Shown one piece after another: positions 12,211 to 21,130 of a stretch of DNA of 64,000 bases. Position numbers and translations under genes: made by a program. This DNA is from Zymobacter palmae. Its GTDB lineage: Bacteria > Pseudomonadota > Gammaproteobacteria > Pseudomonadales > Halomonadaceae. The notes beneath the pieces were generated by a model. That model searched no databases, was not told the origin of the DNA, and worked only from the letters and a program-made list of their open reading frames with translations. Every line of letters begins with the position of its first letter. Within the stretch, counting starts at the first letter, position 1. The DNA lies in contig NZ_AP018933.1 of NCBI RefSeq assembly GCF_003610015.1, positions 1-64,000 of the forward strand, written 5' to 3'.

Positions 12211-13347
12211 CTACAGCACAGGCCCGACATGAGTCGGATCCGTGTACAGCTGGATCAGCTTGGCCACGTGCTGCTGCTGCGAAAAATGAGCTTCTACCCG
12301 TTCGCGCCCTCTGCGACCAAGCGTTTCCTGCAGCGATTCATCTTTCAGCAAGCGGGTCAGCTGGGCGGCCCATGATGCGGGATCGTCGTAAGTGGCCAGC
12401 AGACCACTGTCTTCCGCCAGAAGTTCAGGAATGGCACCGCTGTTGGAGCCCACGACAGGTCGTCCCGCCGCCATCGACTCAATAACGGTCAGGCCGAACG
12501 CTTCGTTGCGCGAAGGGATGCAGAGCACATCGAAGGCGGGCAACAGGCGGCGAATATCGGAGCGGTGCCCGGTAAACGTAATGCGCGACGCCAGACCAAG
12601 ACGTTCGATCAGCGCTTCGATACGCTCAACGTAGTCTTCATCGCCCCCTTGAGACCACACCGTACCGCCCAAAATCACGCCATGCCACGGCAGATCGTCT
12701 GGAAGCTGTGCCAGCGCTTCAACCCAGACATCGTGGCCTTTGCCTTCTGCCACACGCGCAGGCAGGCAGATCGTGGCCCGGTCGGTCGGCAGATCAAGCT
12801 CTTTCAGCAGTGCATGACGCGCTTCAATCGACGCCAACGGTGGGAACTGGTCAATCTCGATGCCGTGATGCAGACGGGTGATGCGATCAGCAGGCAACGG
12901 CAGCGCCTTAACGTTGCGCTCGCGAGTTTCATCGCTAATCGACAGTACGCGATCCACCTTGCCATATGCCCAACGATGGAACAGATCTTTCTTCTCACGC
13001 TTGCTGCCCACATGATCGGTATAAATCAGCTTGGTGCGCGGCAGGAAGCATTTGATGAGGGCAGCCAGCCTCAGATCGCTCGATTTATGGCAGTGGATGA
13101 CATCAATGCCTTCGAGACGCATCCAGCGCACGATGGAACGGACACTCATCAGCGCACGTGCCTGGCTCTTTCTGGCACGATACCGGATACCCGCAGCATG
13201 CATGTATTCGGCAACGCGCGTTCCTTCTAACGCAACGCCGTAAACGGTCCAGCCCTGCTGCTGCAACCCGGTGATGATGCGGGCCAGATACACTTCAAGC
13301 CCGCCTGCGCCCTTGGAAAGGCACAGCTGCAATACTTTTCCGGACAT
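12211..13347 (-). CDS. Glycosyltransferase family 4 protein
   Basis: This 378-residue GT-B fold glycosyltransferase has the N-terminal Rossmann start VLQLCLSKGAGGLEVYLARI, with the glycine-rich loop typical of GT4 enzymes. The C-terminal donor-binding motif NEAFGLTVIE is followed by AAGRPVVGSNSGAIPEL. GT4 enzymes usually transfer hexoses from nucleotide sugars to LPS core, polysaccharide or lipid acceptors; the actual acceptor cannot be told. It starts at the ATG at 13347 behind AGGA. It is not next to other cell-surface polysaccharide genes. Confidence 0.88.
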   Translation of the reverse strand: MSGKVLQLCLSKGAGGLEVYLARIITGLQQQGWTVYGVALEGTRVAEYMHAAGIRYRARKSQARALMSVRSIVRWMRLEGIDVIHCHKSSDLRLAALIKCFLPRTKLIYTDHVGSKREKKDLFHRWAYGKVDRVLSISDETRERNVKALPLPADRITRLHHGIEIDQFPPLASIEARHALLKELDLPTDRATICLPARVAEGKGHDVWVEALAQLPDDLPWHGVILGGTVWSQGGDEDYVERIEALIERLGLASRITFTGHRSDIRRLLPAFDVLCIPSRNEAFGLTVIESMAAGRPVVGSNSGAIPELLAEDSGLLATYDDPASWAAQLTRLLKDESLQETLGRRGRERVEAHFSQQQHVAKLIQLYTDPTHVGPVL

Positions 13348-13391
13348 ACACTGTCCTGCCCTTGTTACGTCGAACGTGATGACAGAGGCGC

Positions 13392-13700
13392 TCAGCGCGC
13401 ACTGCGTGTGAATCTGCGCACCTTCTGCGAAGCGATCAGCGCGGGCGTCTCGTCGCGGAAAGGCACAAAGTGCGGTGCTGCCAGATGTGCTTCGAAAGCC
13501 TGCTGATTGTCATAGACTTCGTGCAGCGTCACCTGTAGCGGGTCGTCTTCATTGATGAGGACATCGAACTGTTGGCAGCCCGGCTCGTTGGCCACTGAAT
13601 CGCGGGCATCCTGACGAGCAATGTCCAGAAACCGGTGTAAGCCTTCCGGCGTCAGAGTGAACTCGGCCATGATGACCAGCGCCTCTGCTGTGTGAGCCAT
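13392..13700 (-). CDS. Antibiotic biosynthesis monooxygenase (ABM) domain protein
   Basis: This 102-residue protein has the small ferredoxin-like ABM fold. Visible features are EFTLTPEGLHRFL, the conserved EPGCQQFDV segment, and a C-terminal strand after HFVPFRDETPAL. Relatives include YgiN-type quinol monooxygenases and short proteins of unknown role. I chose the ATG at 13700, behind a GGAG-type site; the frame stays open 70 codons further but overlaps rlmJ. It lies 30 bp downstream of rlmJ on the same strand and may be co-transcribed. Confidence 0.85.
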   Translation of the reverse strand: MAHTAEALVIMAEFTLTPEGLHRFLDIARQDARDSVANEPGCQQFDVLINEDDPLQVTLHEVYDNQQAFEAHLAAPHFVPFRDETPALIASQKVRRFTRSAR

Positions 13701-13729
13701 GATATCGCTCCTTAACGATGAAAGAGTGG

Positions 13730-14581
13730 TCATTCTTCGACCAGCCAGCCACTGCGGTGCGAGGCTTGCTCGCCATAGCATGCGGCAATGATGCCAAAAG
13801 CGTCGTTCAGGATCGAATCTAGCTGCCACGGCGGATTCATGATCACCAGCCCAGAGCCGTACATACCCCGGCCGGCAGACGGATCGCGGAAGATTAGTTC
13901 GCTGCGCCAAACCTTGCGCACATCGTAGTCCACGATCCCTTCCAGCAACGCCTGATGGCGATTTTCCGGCAATAGCGGATACCAGATCGCCACGATCGCA
14001 TGGCGCACCTTGTAGGCCGTTGCTGCCAGCACATCGGCCATCTGCGCATATTCACTCTTGATCTCGTATGACGGATCAATCAGCACGCACAGACGAGGCG
14101 TCGGAAACGGCAGCTGATCGAGCAGCGTTTCAGGGCCGTCACCGTACGTCACCCGCACATTGTGGGGCAACGCTTCGCGGGCTTCTTCGAGGTGCTTCAC
14201 TTCACCGGGATGCAACTCGAAAAGCGCCAGCGTGTCTTGGTCGCGCAGTGTATGACCAAACCACCACGGTGAACCGGGGTAGCAGGACAGCGTGCCATTT
14301 GGGTTAAGCGTGGCCAGATCGTCGAGCCATTCCTTCAGCACGGGGCTGCGCTCGGCCAGCTTCTGGCGCTGTTCCCACAGCGGCATTACGCCGGTGATGT
14401 ACTCGCCACCGCGCTGGGTTTCCTGTGCATCGAGGGGGTAGATGCCGCGTCCCGCGTGGGTGTCCACGCAGGTAATGGCCGAAGCCTTGCCATGCAGGCG
14501 GGCCAGCAGGGCGTTGAGGGTAACATGCTTGTGTACATCGGCAACGTTGCCTGCATGGTAAGCGTGCTGGTAGGCAAGCAC
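13730..14581 (-). CDS. rlmJ: 23S rRNA (adenine(2030)-N6)-methyltransferase RlmJ
   Basis: RlmJ methylates N6 of A2030 in 23S rRNA using SAM. The 283-residue protein begins LAYQHAYHAGNVADVHKHV, the family signature, and has the N6-adenine methyltransferase motif DPSYE (DPPY-like) at about 167. It starts with GTG at 14581, supported by an AAGGAG site 6 bases upstream. The downstream ABM gene is close enough to share its transcript. Confidence 0.95.
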   Translation of the reverse strand: MLAYQHAYHAGNVADVHKHVTLNALLARLHGKASAITCVDTHAGRGIYPLDAQETQRGGEYITGVMPLWEQRQKLAERSPVLKEWLDDLATLNPNGTLSCYPGSPWWFGHTLRDQDTLALFELHPGEVKHLEEAREALPHNVRVTYGDGPETLLDQLPFPTPRLCVLIDPSYEIKSEYAQMADVLAATAYKVRHAIVAIWYPLLPENRHQALLEGIVDYDVRKVWRSELIFRDPSAGRGMYGSGLVIMNPPWQLDSILNDAFGIIAACYGEQASHRSGWLVEE

Positions 14582-14620
14582 GGCAATCTCCTTGGTTCTC
14601 GAACGGACAGCCTTGAATGT

Positions 14621-14648
14621 AAACAGGCCCGGGAAACCCGGGCCTGTC
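14621..14648 (-). terminator. Rho-independent terminator of the OmpA-like lipoprotein gene
   Basis: An 11-bp perfect GC-rich stem (ACAGGCCCGGG with CCCGGGCCTGT) has an AAA loop. On the minus strand it is followed by TTTACATT. It lies 38 bp beyond the stop of the lipoprotein gene and before the rlmJ start. Confidence 0.8.
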
Positions 14649-14686
14649 CATCACGTCAGCATATACTGCGTGGTAAAACGTAGCGA

Positions 14687-15283
14687 TTACTTCTGACCAG
14701 GAATGATCTGGCCCGGAATCGGCTGGTTGTCATAGTGTGGCGGTACCAGCGTCAGCGTTACGCGACGGTTCTGAGCACGCCCTTTGGCCGTTTTGTTGGA
14801 CGCGACGAAGTCAGATGCACCGTGTCCTTTGGTGGACAGACGGCGAATGTCGACGCCCCCTTGCACCAGCGCATTAGCCACCGACTGCGCACGCAGTTCA
14901 GACAAGCGCAGGTTGTAGGCCGCACGACCGTTGGCGTCGGTGTAACCGTCCACGACGATCGCTGTATCCGGGAATTCCTTCAGAATGGTCGCAACGTCAG
15001 ACAGCACCGGGCGAATGGTGCTGGACAACGTGGCCTTGTCATTCGCAAAGGTAATGGAACCCGGCATGCTCATCTGCAGCGTGTCAGCCGTGCGGATCAC
15101 GCTGATGCCATTGATATTCTGGGTTTTCTGGCGCAGGCGCTGTTCCTGAGCGTCCAGCTGCTGCGATGCAGAAGGGCGAGCCATTGGCGCACTCTGCTGC
15201 TCGGCTACGGAAGAGGAAGAGGCACATCCCGCCAGGCCCAGCACGCCAACCAAAGGCAGTGCCCACAGTGTCTTACGATTCAT
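14687..15283 (-). CDS. OmpA family lipoprotein
   Basis: The 198-residue product has a lipoprotein signal peptide ending in LAGC (Cys20) and a C-terminal OmpA-like peptidoglycan-binding domain (about 75-185). The domain carries the motif DGYTDANGRAAYNLRLS and the pattern NxxLSxxRAxSVxxxL. Such proteins tie the outer membrane to peptidoglycan. The ATG at 15283 follows AAGGAGAA. The gene is monocistronic, with its own terminator. Confidence 0.92.
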   Translation of the reverse strand: MNRKTLWALPLVGVLGLAGCASSSSVAEQQSAPMARPSASQQLDAQEQRLRQKTQNINGISVIRTADTLQMSMPGSITFANDKATLSSTIRPVLSDVATILKEFPDTAIVVDGYTDANGRAAYNLRLSELRAQSVANALVQGGVDIRRLSTKGHGASDFVASNKTAKGRAQNRRVTLTLVPPHYDNQPIPGQIIPGQK

Positions 15284-15330
15284 CGGTCATTCTCCTTCAT
15301 CACCGACATCGGCAGCCCGTACGAGTGCCG

Positions 15331-16530
15331 TCAGTCCTTGTCATCGAGGTCACATAACGCAAGAAGGTCATTCAGGAACAATAGTCCTTGTTCACTGGCC
15401 TTCAACCGCGTCGAATGTTCATCCAGCAACCCACGGGCGCGTGCCTCACGGGTCTGTGCGTCCAGCTCGGCCATGGCAAGGCCGGTTCGCGATGTCCACC
15501 AGTCACGGTCAACACCGTCGACAAGACGCAATGCGTTCATCAGAAATTCTAGCCCACGCTCATCGCGAGCCACTTCACGCTGTCCCGCGAGATAGCCGCG
15601 GGGGTCGTGACGGCGGCGCAGATAGGCCTCCGGCTGACGCGTTTTCCAGCGGCGCACCAGCGTCAGTTCACCCGCCGACGAGCGGGTAGACAGCTTACCA
15701 TGAGCCCCAGCGCCGATGCCTAGATAATCGCCGAACTGCCAGTAGTTCAGATTGTGGCGTGAACGGTAATCGCGTGTTGTGTCGCGGCGCGAATAGGCTG
15801 ATATTTCATAGCGTTCGAAGCCGTGTTCTGACAGATAACGGTGCCCTTCGTCCTGAATGTCGCACAGGATTTCTTCTTCGGGCAGCGCAGGCGGCTTCGA
15901 AAAGAACTCGGTATTCGGTTCAAGGGTCAGCTGATACCACGACAGATGCGTGGGCTGGATTGAGAGCGCCCGATCGATATCTTCCAGCGCCGCCTCGACC
16001 GTTTGCCCCGGCAGGCCGTGCATCAGATCGAGGTTGATATTGTCGAACCCAGCCGCGCGAGCACGATCGGCCGCTGTATAGGCATCATCACCGCTGTGGA
16101 TACGCCCTAGGGCCTGCAGCGCATGGTCATCGAAGCTCTGGATACCCAGCGATAGCCGGTTAACGCCCGCCGCTCGGAACCCGGCAAAGCGCGCCTGTTC
16201 GAACGTGCCTGGGTTGGCCTCCATGGTGATTTCGATGTTGTCAGCCATGCCAATGCGTGCGTCGATGCCTTGCAATAGCCGCTCATAGAACGCGGGCGAC
16301 ATCAGACTGGGCGTTCCACCACCGATGAAGATGCTGTGCAGCGGACGCGGAGTGATCAGAGCACATTCTTGCGCCAGATCGTCCAACAGCGCAGCCAGAT
16401 AGTCCTCTTCAGGCAATGCTGCATTACGTCCAATGCCGTGCGAGTTGAAATCGCAGTAGGGGCACTTGCGCACGCACCACGGCACATGCACATACAGCGA
16501 CAGCGGCGGCAAGCCTGTCTCAACAGTCAT
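15331..16530 (-). CDS. hemW: Radical SAM haem chaperone HemW
   Basis: This 399-residue radical SAM protein has the CX3CX2C cluster motif at Cys19, Cys23 and Cys26. The residue two positions on is Phe, where true HemN oxygen-independent coproporphyrinogen oxidases have a fourth Cys, which points to HemW, a haem-trafficking protein. The GGGTPS motif follows. Its ATG shares one base with the rdgB stop (TGATG), so the two are translationally coupled, a common pairing. Confidence 0.93.
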   Translation of the reverse strand: MTVETGLPPLSLYVHVPWCVRKCPYCDFNSHGIGRNAALPEEDYLAALLDDLAQECALITPRPLHSIFIGGGTPSLMSPAFYERLLQGIDARIGMADNIEITMEANPGTFEQARFAGFRAAGVNRLSLGIQSFDDHALQALGRIHSGDDAYTAADRARAAGFDNINLDLMHGLPGQTVEAALEDIDRALSIQPTHLSWYQLTLEPNTEFFSKPPALPEEEILCDIQDEGHRYLSEHGFERYEISAYSRRDTTRDYRSRHNLNYWQFGDYLGIGAGAHGKLSTRSSAGELTLVRRWKTRQPEAYLRRRHDPRGYLAGQREVARDERGLEFLMNALRLVDGVDRDWWTSRTGLAMAELDAQTREARARGLLDEHSTRLKASEQGLLFLNDLLALCDLDDKD

Positions 16531-17141
16531 CAAGCGTTGTCAGCCTTCAATGCGTCGATAAACTCGGCAACGGCGCGTCCGCGGTGGCTGAGACGGTTTT
16601 TCTCGGCACGGCTCATTTCGGCAGCGCTCATACCCGCTTCGCTCACCCAGAACAGTGGGTCATAACCAAAGCCACCTTCACCACGCGGCAGGGAGAGAAT
16701 ATCGCCCTTCCAACCGCACTGAATGATCAACGGCGCGGGATCATCGGCATGGCGCAGATAGACCAGCGCACACCAGTAATGCGCCTGACGCTGACCTTCC
16801 GGTACATCACGCAGCGCATCAAGCAACTTGCGGTTATTGGCGGCATCATCGGCATGCTCGCCAGAATAGCGTGCGGAATAGATGCCCGGTGCGCCATTCA
16901 GCGCATCGACAACCAGCCCTGAATCATCAGCCAAGGCGGGCAGGCCGGTATGACGGGATGCCGCGCGCGCCTTGAGCAGTGCGTTTTCGACGAAGGTCAG
17001 CCCGGTTTCTTCAACCTCGGGGACATCGTGATCGGCCTGACTGCTCAGCGTGATACCCAGCGGAGCCAGCAGTTCTTGGAATTCGCGCAGCTTGCCAGCG
17101 TTGCCACTGGCCAGCACTACGGCTTGTGAAGTCGTCGCCAT
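16530..17141 (-). CDS. rdgB: dITP/XTP pyrophosphatase RdgB
   Basis: RdgB hydrolyses non-canonical purine NTPs (dITP, XTP) to monophosphates, protecting DNA. The protein of about 203 residues contains ASGNAGKLREF near the N-terminus and DDSGLVVDALNGAPGIYSARY, the Ham1 family core. I chose the ATG at 17141, which fits the family start; the ATG at 17168 would add 9 residues. hemW follows directly with a one-base overlap. Confidence 0.94.
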   Translation of the reverse strand: MATTSQAVVLASGNAGKLREFQELLAPLGITLSSQADHDVPEVEETGLTFVENALLKARAASRHTGLPALADDSGLVVDALNGAPGIYSARYSGEHADDAANNRKLLDALRDVPEGQRQAHYWCALVYLRHADDPAPLIIQCGWKGDILSLPRGEGGFGYDPLFWVSEAGMSAAEMSRAEKNRLSHRGRAVAEFIDALKADNA

Positions 17142-17236
17142 ATCGTTCTCGTGCAGCGTATCGGTCATATCATAGCCACGGCGTCACCACCGTGGCCTGA
17201 TCGTTTTTGAAGGGAATTGACGTGGGACGCTCAGCC

Positions 17237-18412
17237 TCAGCTGAACGGAGGGATGGGAATCGTCGTACCGGGAATACGTACGTTCTCTCGAATCAGCGCA
17301 ACCAGCGTATCGTTGGCATCAGGCTGTGTCGTATCCAGATGCACCAGATGGAACAGCTCTTCATCATCGAACGGCTCGAAGCGCGCCTGCTGCTCGCTGA
17401 GAATGCGCAGACCGTCTTCGACCGGCAGCCCCACCTTGCGCTGGCGTTCGGCCACACGGGCTTCCAAGGTAGCTTGATCGGCCTCGAAGCTGACGATCAT
17501 GACCGCCAGACCGCGTGCCTCAGCCTCGTTGCGCAGCAGTGATCGCTGTGCGCGTGTCAGGCAGCTGCCGTCAATGTAGACTGGGTAGCCGGCTTCCAGC
17601 AGCAGCCCCGTGATATGAGCCATGCGGCGATAGGTCTGCTCGGTAGTGGCTTCATCGAAGTCATCGGGCGTATTCGCCACCGACTTACCGAGAATGCGCG
17701 CACGCTCAACATTGGCACGAATACGGATACCGCCCAGCTCCTTCATCGCCGAGTAGGTAAAATCGCCTTTACCGCTGCCGTGCACGCCCGTACCGATCAG
17801 GAGGTACGGCACGCGGAACTCGGCCACCCAGCCCGCTTCTCGCAGATATGCTAGGCGCGATTCAGGGTCATTGACCACTTCCAACGCGCGATACAGGCAC
17901 ACATACGCGATGAAGTAGATCAGCACGCGCAGCGTGGCGTAGTCGCCGGTTTCTTCAAGGTAGCGATCGGCAATAACGTTGGCCGTACGCAACTGATCGT
18001 GACTGAGGCTTTCGGCGGCCATCACCGCCAGATCGCCGCACACATCGCCTTCGGCAATGCCCAGCGCGGGAACGGTAAAACCATCGTCGCGACGTTTCTG
18101 GAAGGTGGGGGCCAGACGCGCATAGGCTTCCCGGCCCCAAGGGCGCAGCTGCGTCAGAATTTCCTGTTCTTCAGGGGCCAGATCTACGCCTTCAAAGCGG
18201 GAAATGCAGTCGTCAAAGGCTTCATTGGGCGTCTGATAGCGCGCATCGGGCCACGAAGGGGCTTTGCGTCGGGCCATCAGGTTGTCCGCGATGCTATACA
18301 GCACCGAGGTCAACGCATCACCCGACAGGCTGTCTACATCACCAAGGGTGGTATCGTCGAGATACCCGTAATGGGCAAGGCGCTTGAGCAGCGATGGCAG
18401 TGTCCGGATCAC
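17237..18412 (-). CDS. AAA/P-loop kinase-like protein with degenerate features
   Basis: This 391-residue protein resembles the two-part proteins of COG2187, an aminoglycoside-phosphotransferase-like domain fused to a small kinase. The segment ADRYLEETGDYATLRVL matches the end of the first domain. The second domain starts with VPYLLIGTGVHGSGKGDF, a P-loop at 209-217 where the residue after the essential Lys215 is Gly, not the usual Ser/Thr. An ANVERARILG strand follows, as in the kinase. I see no HGDLH-type catalytic loop in the shortened N-terminal part. Start GTG at 18412 with AGGAGA. The function is unknown, and it may bind but not turn over nucleotide. Confidence 0.7.
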   Translation of the reverse strand: MIRTLPSLLKRLAHYGYLDDTTLGDVDSLSGDALTSVLYSIADNLMARRKAPSWPDARYQTPNEAFDDCISRFEGVDLAPEEQEILTQLRPWGREAYARLAPTFQKRRDDGFTVPALGIAEGDVCGDLAVMAAESLSHDQLRTANVIADRYLEETGDYATLRVLIYFIAYVCLYRALEVVNDPESRLAYLREAGWVAEFRVPYLLIGTGVHGSGKGDFTYSAMKELGGIRIRANVERARILGKSVANTPDDFDEATTEQTYRRMAHITGLLLEAGYPVYIDGSCLTRAQRSLLRNEAEARGLAVMIVSFEADQATLEARVAERQRKVGLPVEDGLRILSEQQARFEPFDDEELFHLVHLDTTQPDANDTLVALIRENVRIPGTTIPIPPFS

Positions 18413-18505
18413 GCGGTGCTCTCCTGATGGTCATGAAAAATCGTCGCGCCCACGCCTGATCGACAGGAACATGAGCCGTGTAGCGAACGCCGGCCGTACC
18501 GACTA

Positions 18506-18541
18506 CGCGATGCCGATAGTGTAAACAGGCACGGCATCGCG
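18506..18541. repeat. Perfect 10-bp inverted repeat
   Basis: CGCGATGCCG (18506-18515) pairs with CGGCATCGCG (18532-18541) across a 16-base loop, just after the hemL stop on the minus strand. There is no T-run, so it may be a weak terminator, an mRNA 3' stabiliser or a binding site. Confidence 0.45.
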
Positions 18542-18549
18542 CGCCATGC

Positions 18550-19842
18550 CTAGGCAGCGGCGGCCATGCGGGCAAAGGCTTCTTCTGCTGCCTGCAGGGT
18601 GTGTGCAATATCATCGTCGCTGTGTGCGGCCGACATGAACCCCGCTTCGTAGGGGGACGGCGCCAGATACACCCCATGTTCCAGCATCAATGTGAAGAAA
18701 CGGCGAAACGCTTCAGCATCACAGGCCGTCGCCTGTTCAAAGCCGTCCACGGCAGACTGATCGGTAAAGAATACGCCGAACATACCGCCTGCGCGATGCG
18801 TCAGTAAGGGAATGCCCGCAGCCCGAGCGCGCGCTTCAAGGCCGTCGCACAGCTGATTTACCTTATCGGCCAGTCGCTCGTGGAAATGCGGTGCGCGAAT
18901 CTTGTTGAGCAGCGTTAGTCCCGCAGACATGGCCAACGGATTACCTGCCAGCGTCCCTGCCTGATAGACAGGTCCTAACGGCGACAGTTTCGCCATGATC
19001 TCGCGCTTACCGCCAAAAGCACCGACTGGCATACCGCCGCCCACGATCTTGCCTAGGCAAGTCAGGTCGGGTGTGATGCCATAGTGTGCCTGGGCACCGC
19101 CTAGCGCCACACGGAAGCCGGTCATGACCTCATCGAAAATCAGCACGCTGCCGCACGCATCGGTTACATCACGCAGCGCTTCCAGAAAACCAGCCACCGG
19201 CGGAATGCAGTTCATGTTGCCTGCGACGGGTTCGACAATCACAGCCGCAATGTCATCACCGCGTTCAGCGAACAGCGTCCGCACCGCATCAATGTCATTG
19301 TAGGGCAAGGTAATGGTCAGCTCGGCCAGCGCATCGGGTACCCCCGGCGAGCTCGGTTCGCCATGTGTCAGCGCTCCAGAACCGGCCTTCACCAGCAGAG
19401 AGTCGACGTGGCCGTGGTAACAGCCTTCGAACTTGACGATCCGATCACGCCCCGTGTGTCCACGCGCTAGGCGGATGGCGGACATAGTCGCTTCGGTACC
19501 AGAGTTGACCATGCGCACCATGTCCATCGACGGCACCAGCGTACAGATTAGGTCAGCCATCTCCGTTTCGATCGCTGTCGGCGTACCGAAGGACAGCCCT
19601 TTTTCGACGCGCTCATGGACAGCCTTCAGAACATCAGGATCAGCATGCCCTGTAATCATCGGCCCCCACGACCCGACATAATCGATATAGCGCTGACCTT
19701 CGACATCAAAGAGGTAAGGCCCCTGTGCGCGCTCAATGAACACGGGCGCCATACCCAGCCCTTTAAAAGCGCGTACGGGAGAGTTCACGCCGCCAGGAAT
19801 GTGCCGTTGCGCACGTTCGAACAGCTGTGAAGAGGTCGTCAT
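18550..19842 (-). CDS. hemL: Glutamate-1-semialdehyde 2,1-aminomutase
   Basis: HemL converts glutamate-1-semialdehyde to 5-aminolevulinate in the C5 haem pathway, using PLP. The 430-residue class III aminotransferase-like protein has the PLP-lysine region [17 protein letters not shown] and the segments RFVNSGTEA-like ([19 protein letters not shown]) and FDEVMTGFR. The ATG at 19842, behind GGAGG, fits the family N-terminus. An upstream ATG would add 9 residues. hemJ lies just upstream on the same strand. Confidence 0.97.
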   Translation of the reverse strand: MTTSSQLFERAQRHIPGGVNSPVRAFKGLGMAPVFIERAQGPYLFDVEGQRYIDYVGSWGPMITGHADPDVLKAVHERVEKGLSFGTPTAIETEMADLICTLVPSMDMVRMVNSGTEATMSAIRLARGHTGRDRIVKFEGCYHGHVDSLLVKAGSGALTHGEPSSPGVPDALAELTITLPYNDIDAVRTLFAERGDDIAAVIVEPVAGNMNCIPPVAGFLEALRDVTDACGSVLIFDEVMTGFRVALGGAQAHYGITPDLTCLGKIVGGGMPVGAFGGKREIMAKLSPLGPVYQAGTLAGNPLAMSAGLTLLNKIRAPHFHERLADKVNQLCDGLEARARAAGIPLLTHRAGGMFGVFFTDQSAVDGFEQATACDAEAFRRFFTLMLEHGVYLAPSPYEAGFMSAAHSDDDIAHTLQAAEEAFARMAAAA

Positions 19843-19923
19843 AGGGCTTGCCTCCAAGAAAGATGACACGGCCAGACTATCAAGCGCTGGCAGCGAGAAA
19901 GAACGATAAGCGACGCCGGCCGC

Positions 19924-20364
19924 TTAATAGGGCCGCAGTACGCTCAAAAGAATGATGGCCACGACTAACACGGTCGGTACGATCGCTAGGGCACGATAAT
20001 ACAATGGGCTATGGCCTTGATTGGCCGCCAGGCGCTTGATCTGCGCCAGACAGAAATGTTGATGTCCGATAAGGATGATAACCAAAGCCGCTTTGATATA
20101 GAGCCAGCCACGGGTCAGTACCCCCGTGTTGAGCACGATCAACAGGATACCGAAAACGATAACCGCCAGCATGGCGGGGCTCATGATGCCACGGAACAGT
20201 CGTTTTTCCATGATGGAGAAGCGTGCACATCCAAGCGCATCGTTTTCCTTTGCCGCCTGCGCATGGTGCACCAGCAGCCCCGCCATACCGAATAACGCCG
20301 CACTCCAGAATACGAAGGCTATGATATGGCCACCCAATACCCACTGACTCCACGTCTGCATCAT
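19924..20364 (-). CDS. hemJ: Protoporphyrinogen oxidase HemJ-like membrane protein
   Basis: This protein of about 146 residues has four predicted membrane helices. The conserved His near the N-terminus (GGHIIAF), the RFSIMEKRLFRGIMSPAML segment and the GWLYIKAALV lysine segment fit HemJ (UPF0093), which oxidises protoporphyrinogen IX in bacteria lacking HemG or HemY. Three ATGs in a row (20361, 20364, 20367) follow an AGGGAG site, so the exact start is open by one or two codons. It sits 81 bp upstream of hemL on the same strand, consistent with a haem role. Confidence 0.85.
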   Translation of the reverse strand: MMQTWSQWVLGGHIIAFVFWSAALFGMAGLLVHHAQAAKENDALGCARFSIMEKRLFRGIMSPAMLAVIVFGILLIVLNTGVLTRGWLYIKAALVIILIGHQHFCLAQIKRLAANQGHSPLYYRALAIVPTVLVVAIILLSVLRPY

Positions 20365-20536
20365 CATCACTCCCTGAATGTAAAGAGAAGGCATTCCTTG
20401 CCCAACGCTTTCAGCATATGACCGAAGCCCCACCGCCGCTCAAAAACGTTACACGGTCGACGGCCATGATGGTCATTGTCATATTCAATCAGGAAACTGA
20501 AGACCTAGTAACCTGCAGTGATACACTAACCACCAA

Positions 20537-20551
20537 TGATAATGATTCTTC
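20537..20551. promoter_or_regulatory. Candidate Fur box between hemJ and erpA
   Basis: TGATAATGATTCTTC matches the 7-1-7 Fur pattern TGATAATnATTATCA at 11 of 14 positions, with the left half perfect. It lies in the divergent region between hemJ and erpA, about 57 bp before the erpA start, so iron could control either gene. It is a match by eye only. Confidence 0.4.
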
Positions 20552-20607
20552 GCCCCCACGCTCGCGCTAGCCGCGCTGTGGCGGGCGCTCAAGTATAGGA
20601 GGCTGCC

Positions 20608-20958
20608 ATGAGTGGTGCCGAACATCCCGCAGCACCGCTGGTGCTGACCGAGAGCGCGATTACCCGCGTCCGCGAGCTGATGGACATGGAACAGGCCGAC
20701 GATCTCAAGCTGCGCGTCTACGTGACGGGCGGTGGCTGCTCAGGCTTCCAGTACGGGTTCGATCTGACGCGTGATCTTGAAGAAGACGACACGCTGGTTG
20801 ATAACGGCGGCGTTGCTGTCGTTATTGATCCGTTGAGCTATCAGTATCTAGTGGGATCAACCGTCGACTTCGAAACGGGCCTGATGGGGGCTCGCTTCAT
20901 GGTGCACAACCCGAATGCAACCTCGACCTGTGGATGCGGTTCATCCTTCACTATCTGA
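20608..20958 (+). CDS. erpA: Iron-sulfur cluster insertion protein ErpA
   Basis: ErpA is an A-type carrier that delivers [4Fe-4S] clusters to apoproteins such as IspG/IspH. The 116-residue product has the three ligand cysteines at 44 (GGGCSGF), 108 and 110 (CGCGSSFTI), and the family length. A strong site (TAGGAGG) precedes the ATG. It is monocistronic, with a terminator just downstream. Confidence 0.95.
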   Translation: MSGAEHPAAPLVLTESAITRVRELMDMEQADDLKLRVYVTGGGCSGFQYGFDLTRDLEEDDTLVDNGGVAVVIDPLSYQYLVGSTVDFETGLMGARFMVHNPNATSTCGCGSSFTI

Positions 20959-20985
20959 CTTTTTTCCTCTCTAAGCCTCCCCCGA

Positions 20986-21021
20986 TGCCCTTGCTTGCCT
21001 TATTGGAAGCAAGGGCATTTT
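20986..21021 (+). terminator. Rho-independent terminator of erpA
   Basis: An 11-bp stem (TGCCCTTGCTT with AAGCAAGGGCA) has a 10-base loop and a TTTT tail, and lies 27 bp after the erpA stop. Confidence 0.85.
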
Positions 21022-21130
21022 CATCACTGCCTTCACCTTTCATGAACACACGTTGCGATACACTTCTTCTGCGCTACAAAAGAAGAGAGGAACCCTCCTC
21101 GCACCCCTCCTATCTCACAGGGATATTTCA

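Noticed and set aside
11991-12485. Plus-strand frame of 164 codons antisense to the glycosyltransferase
   Set aside because: More than half lies in the antisense of a well-supported gene; no family features.
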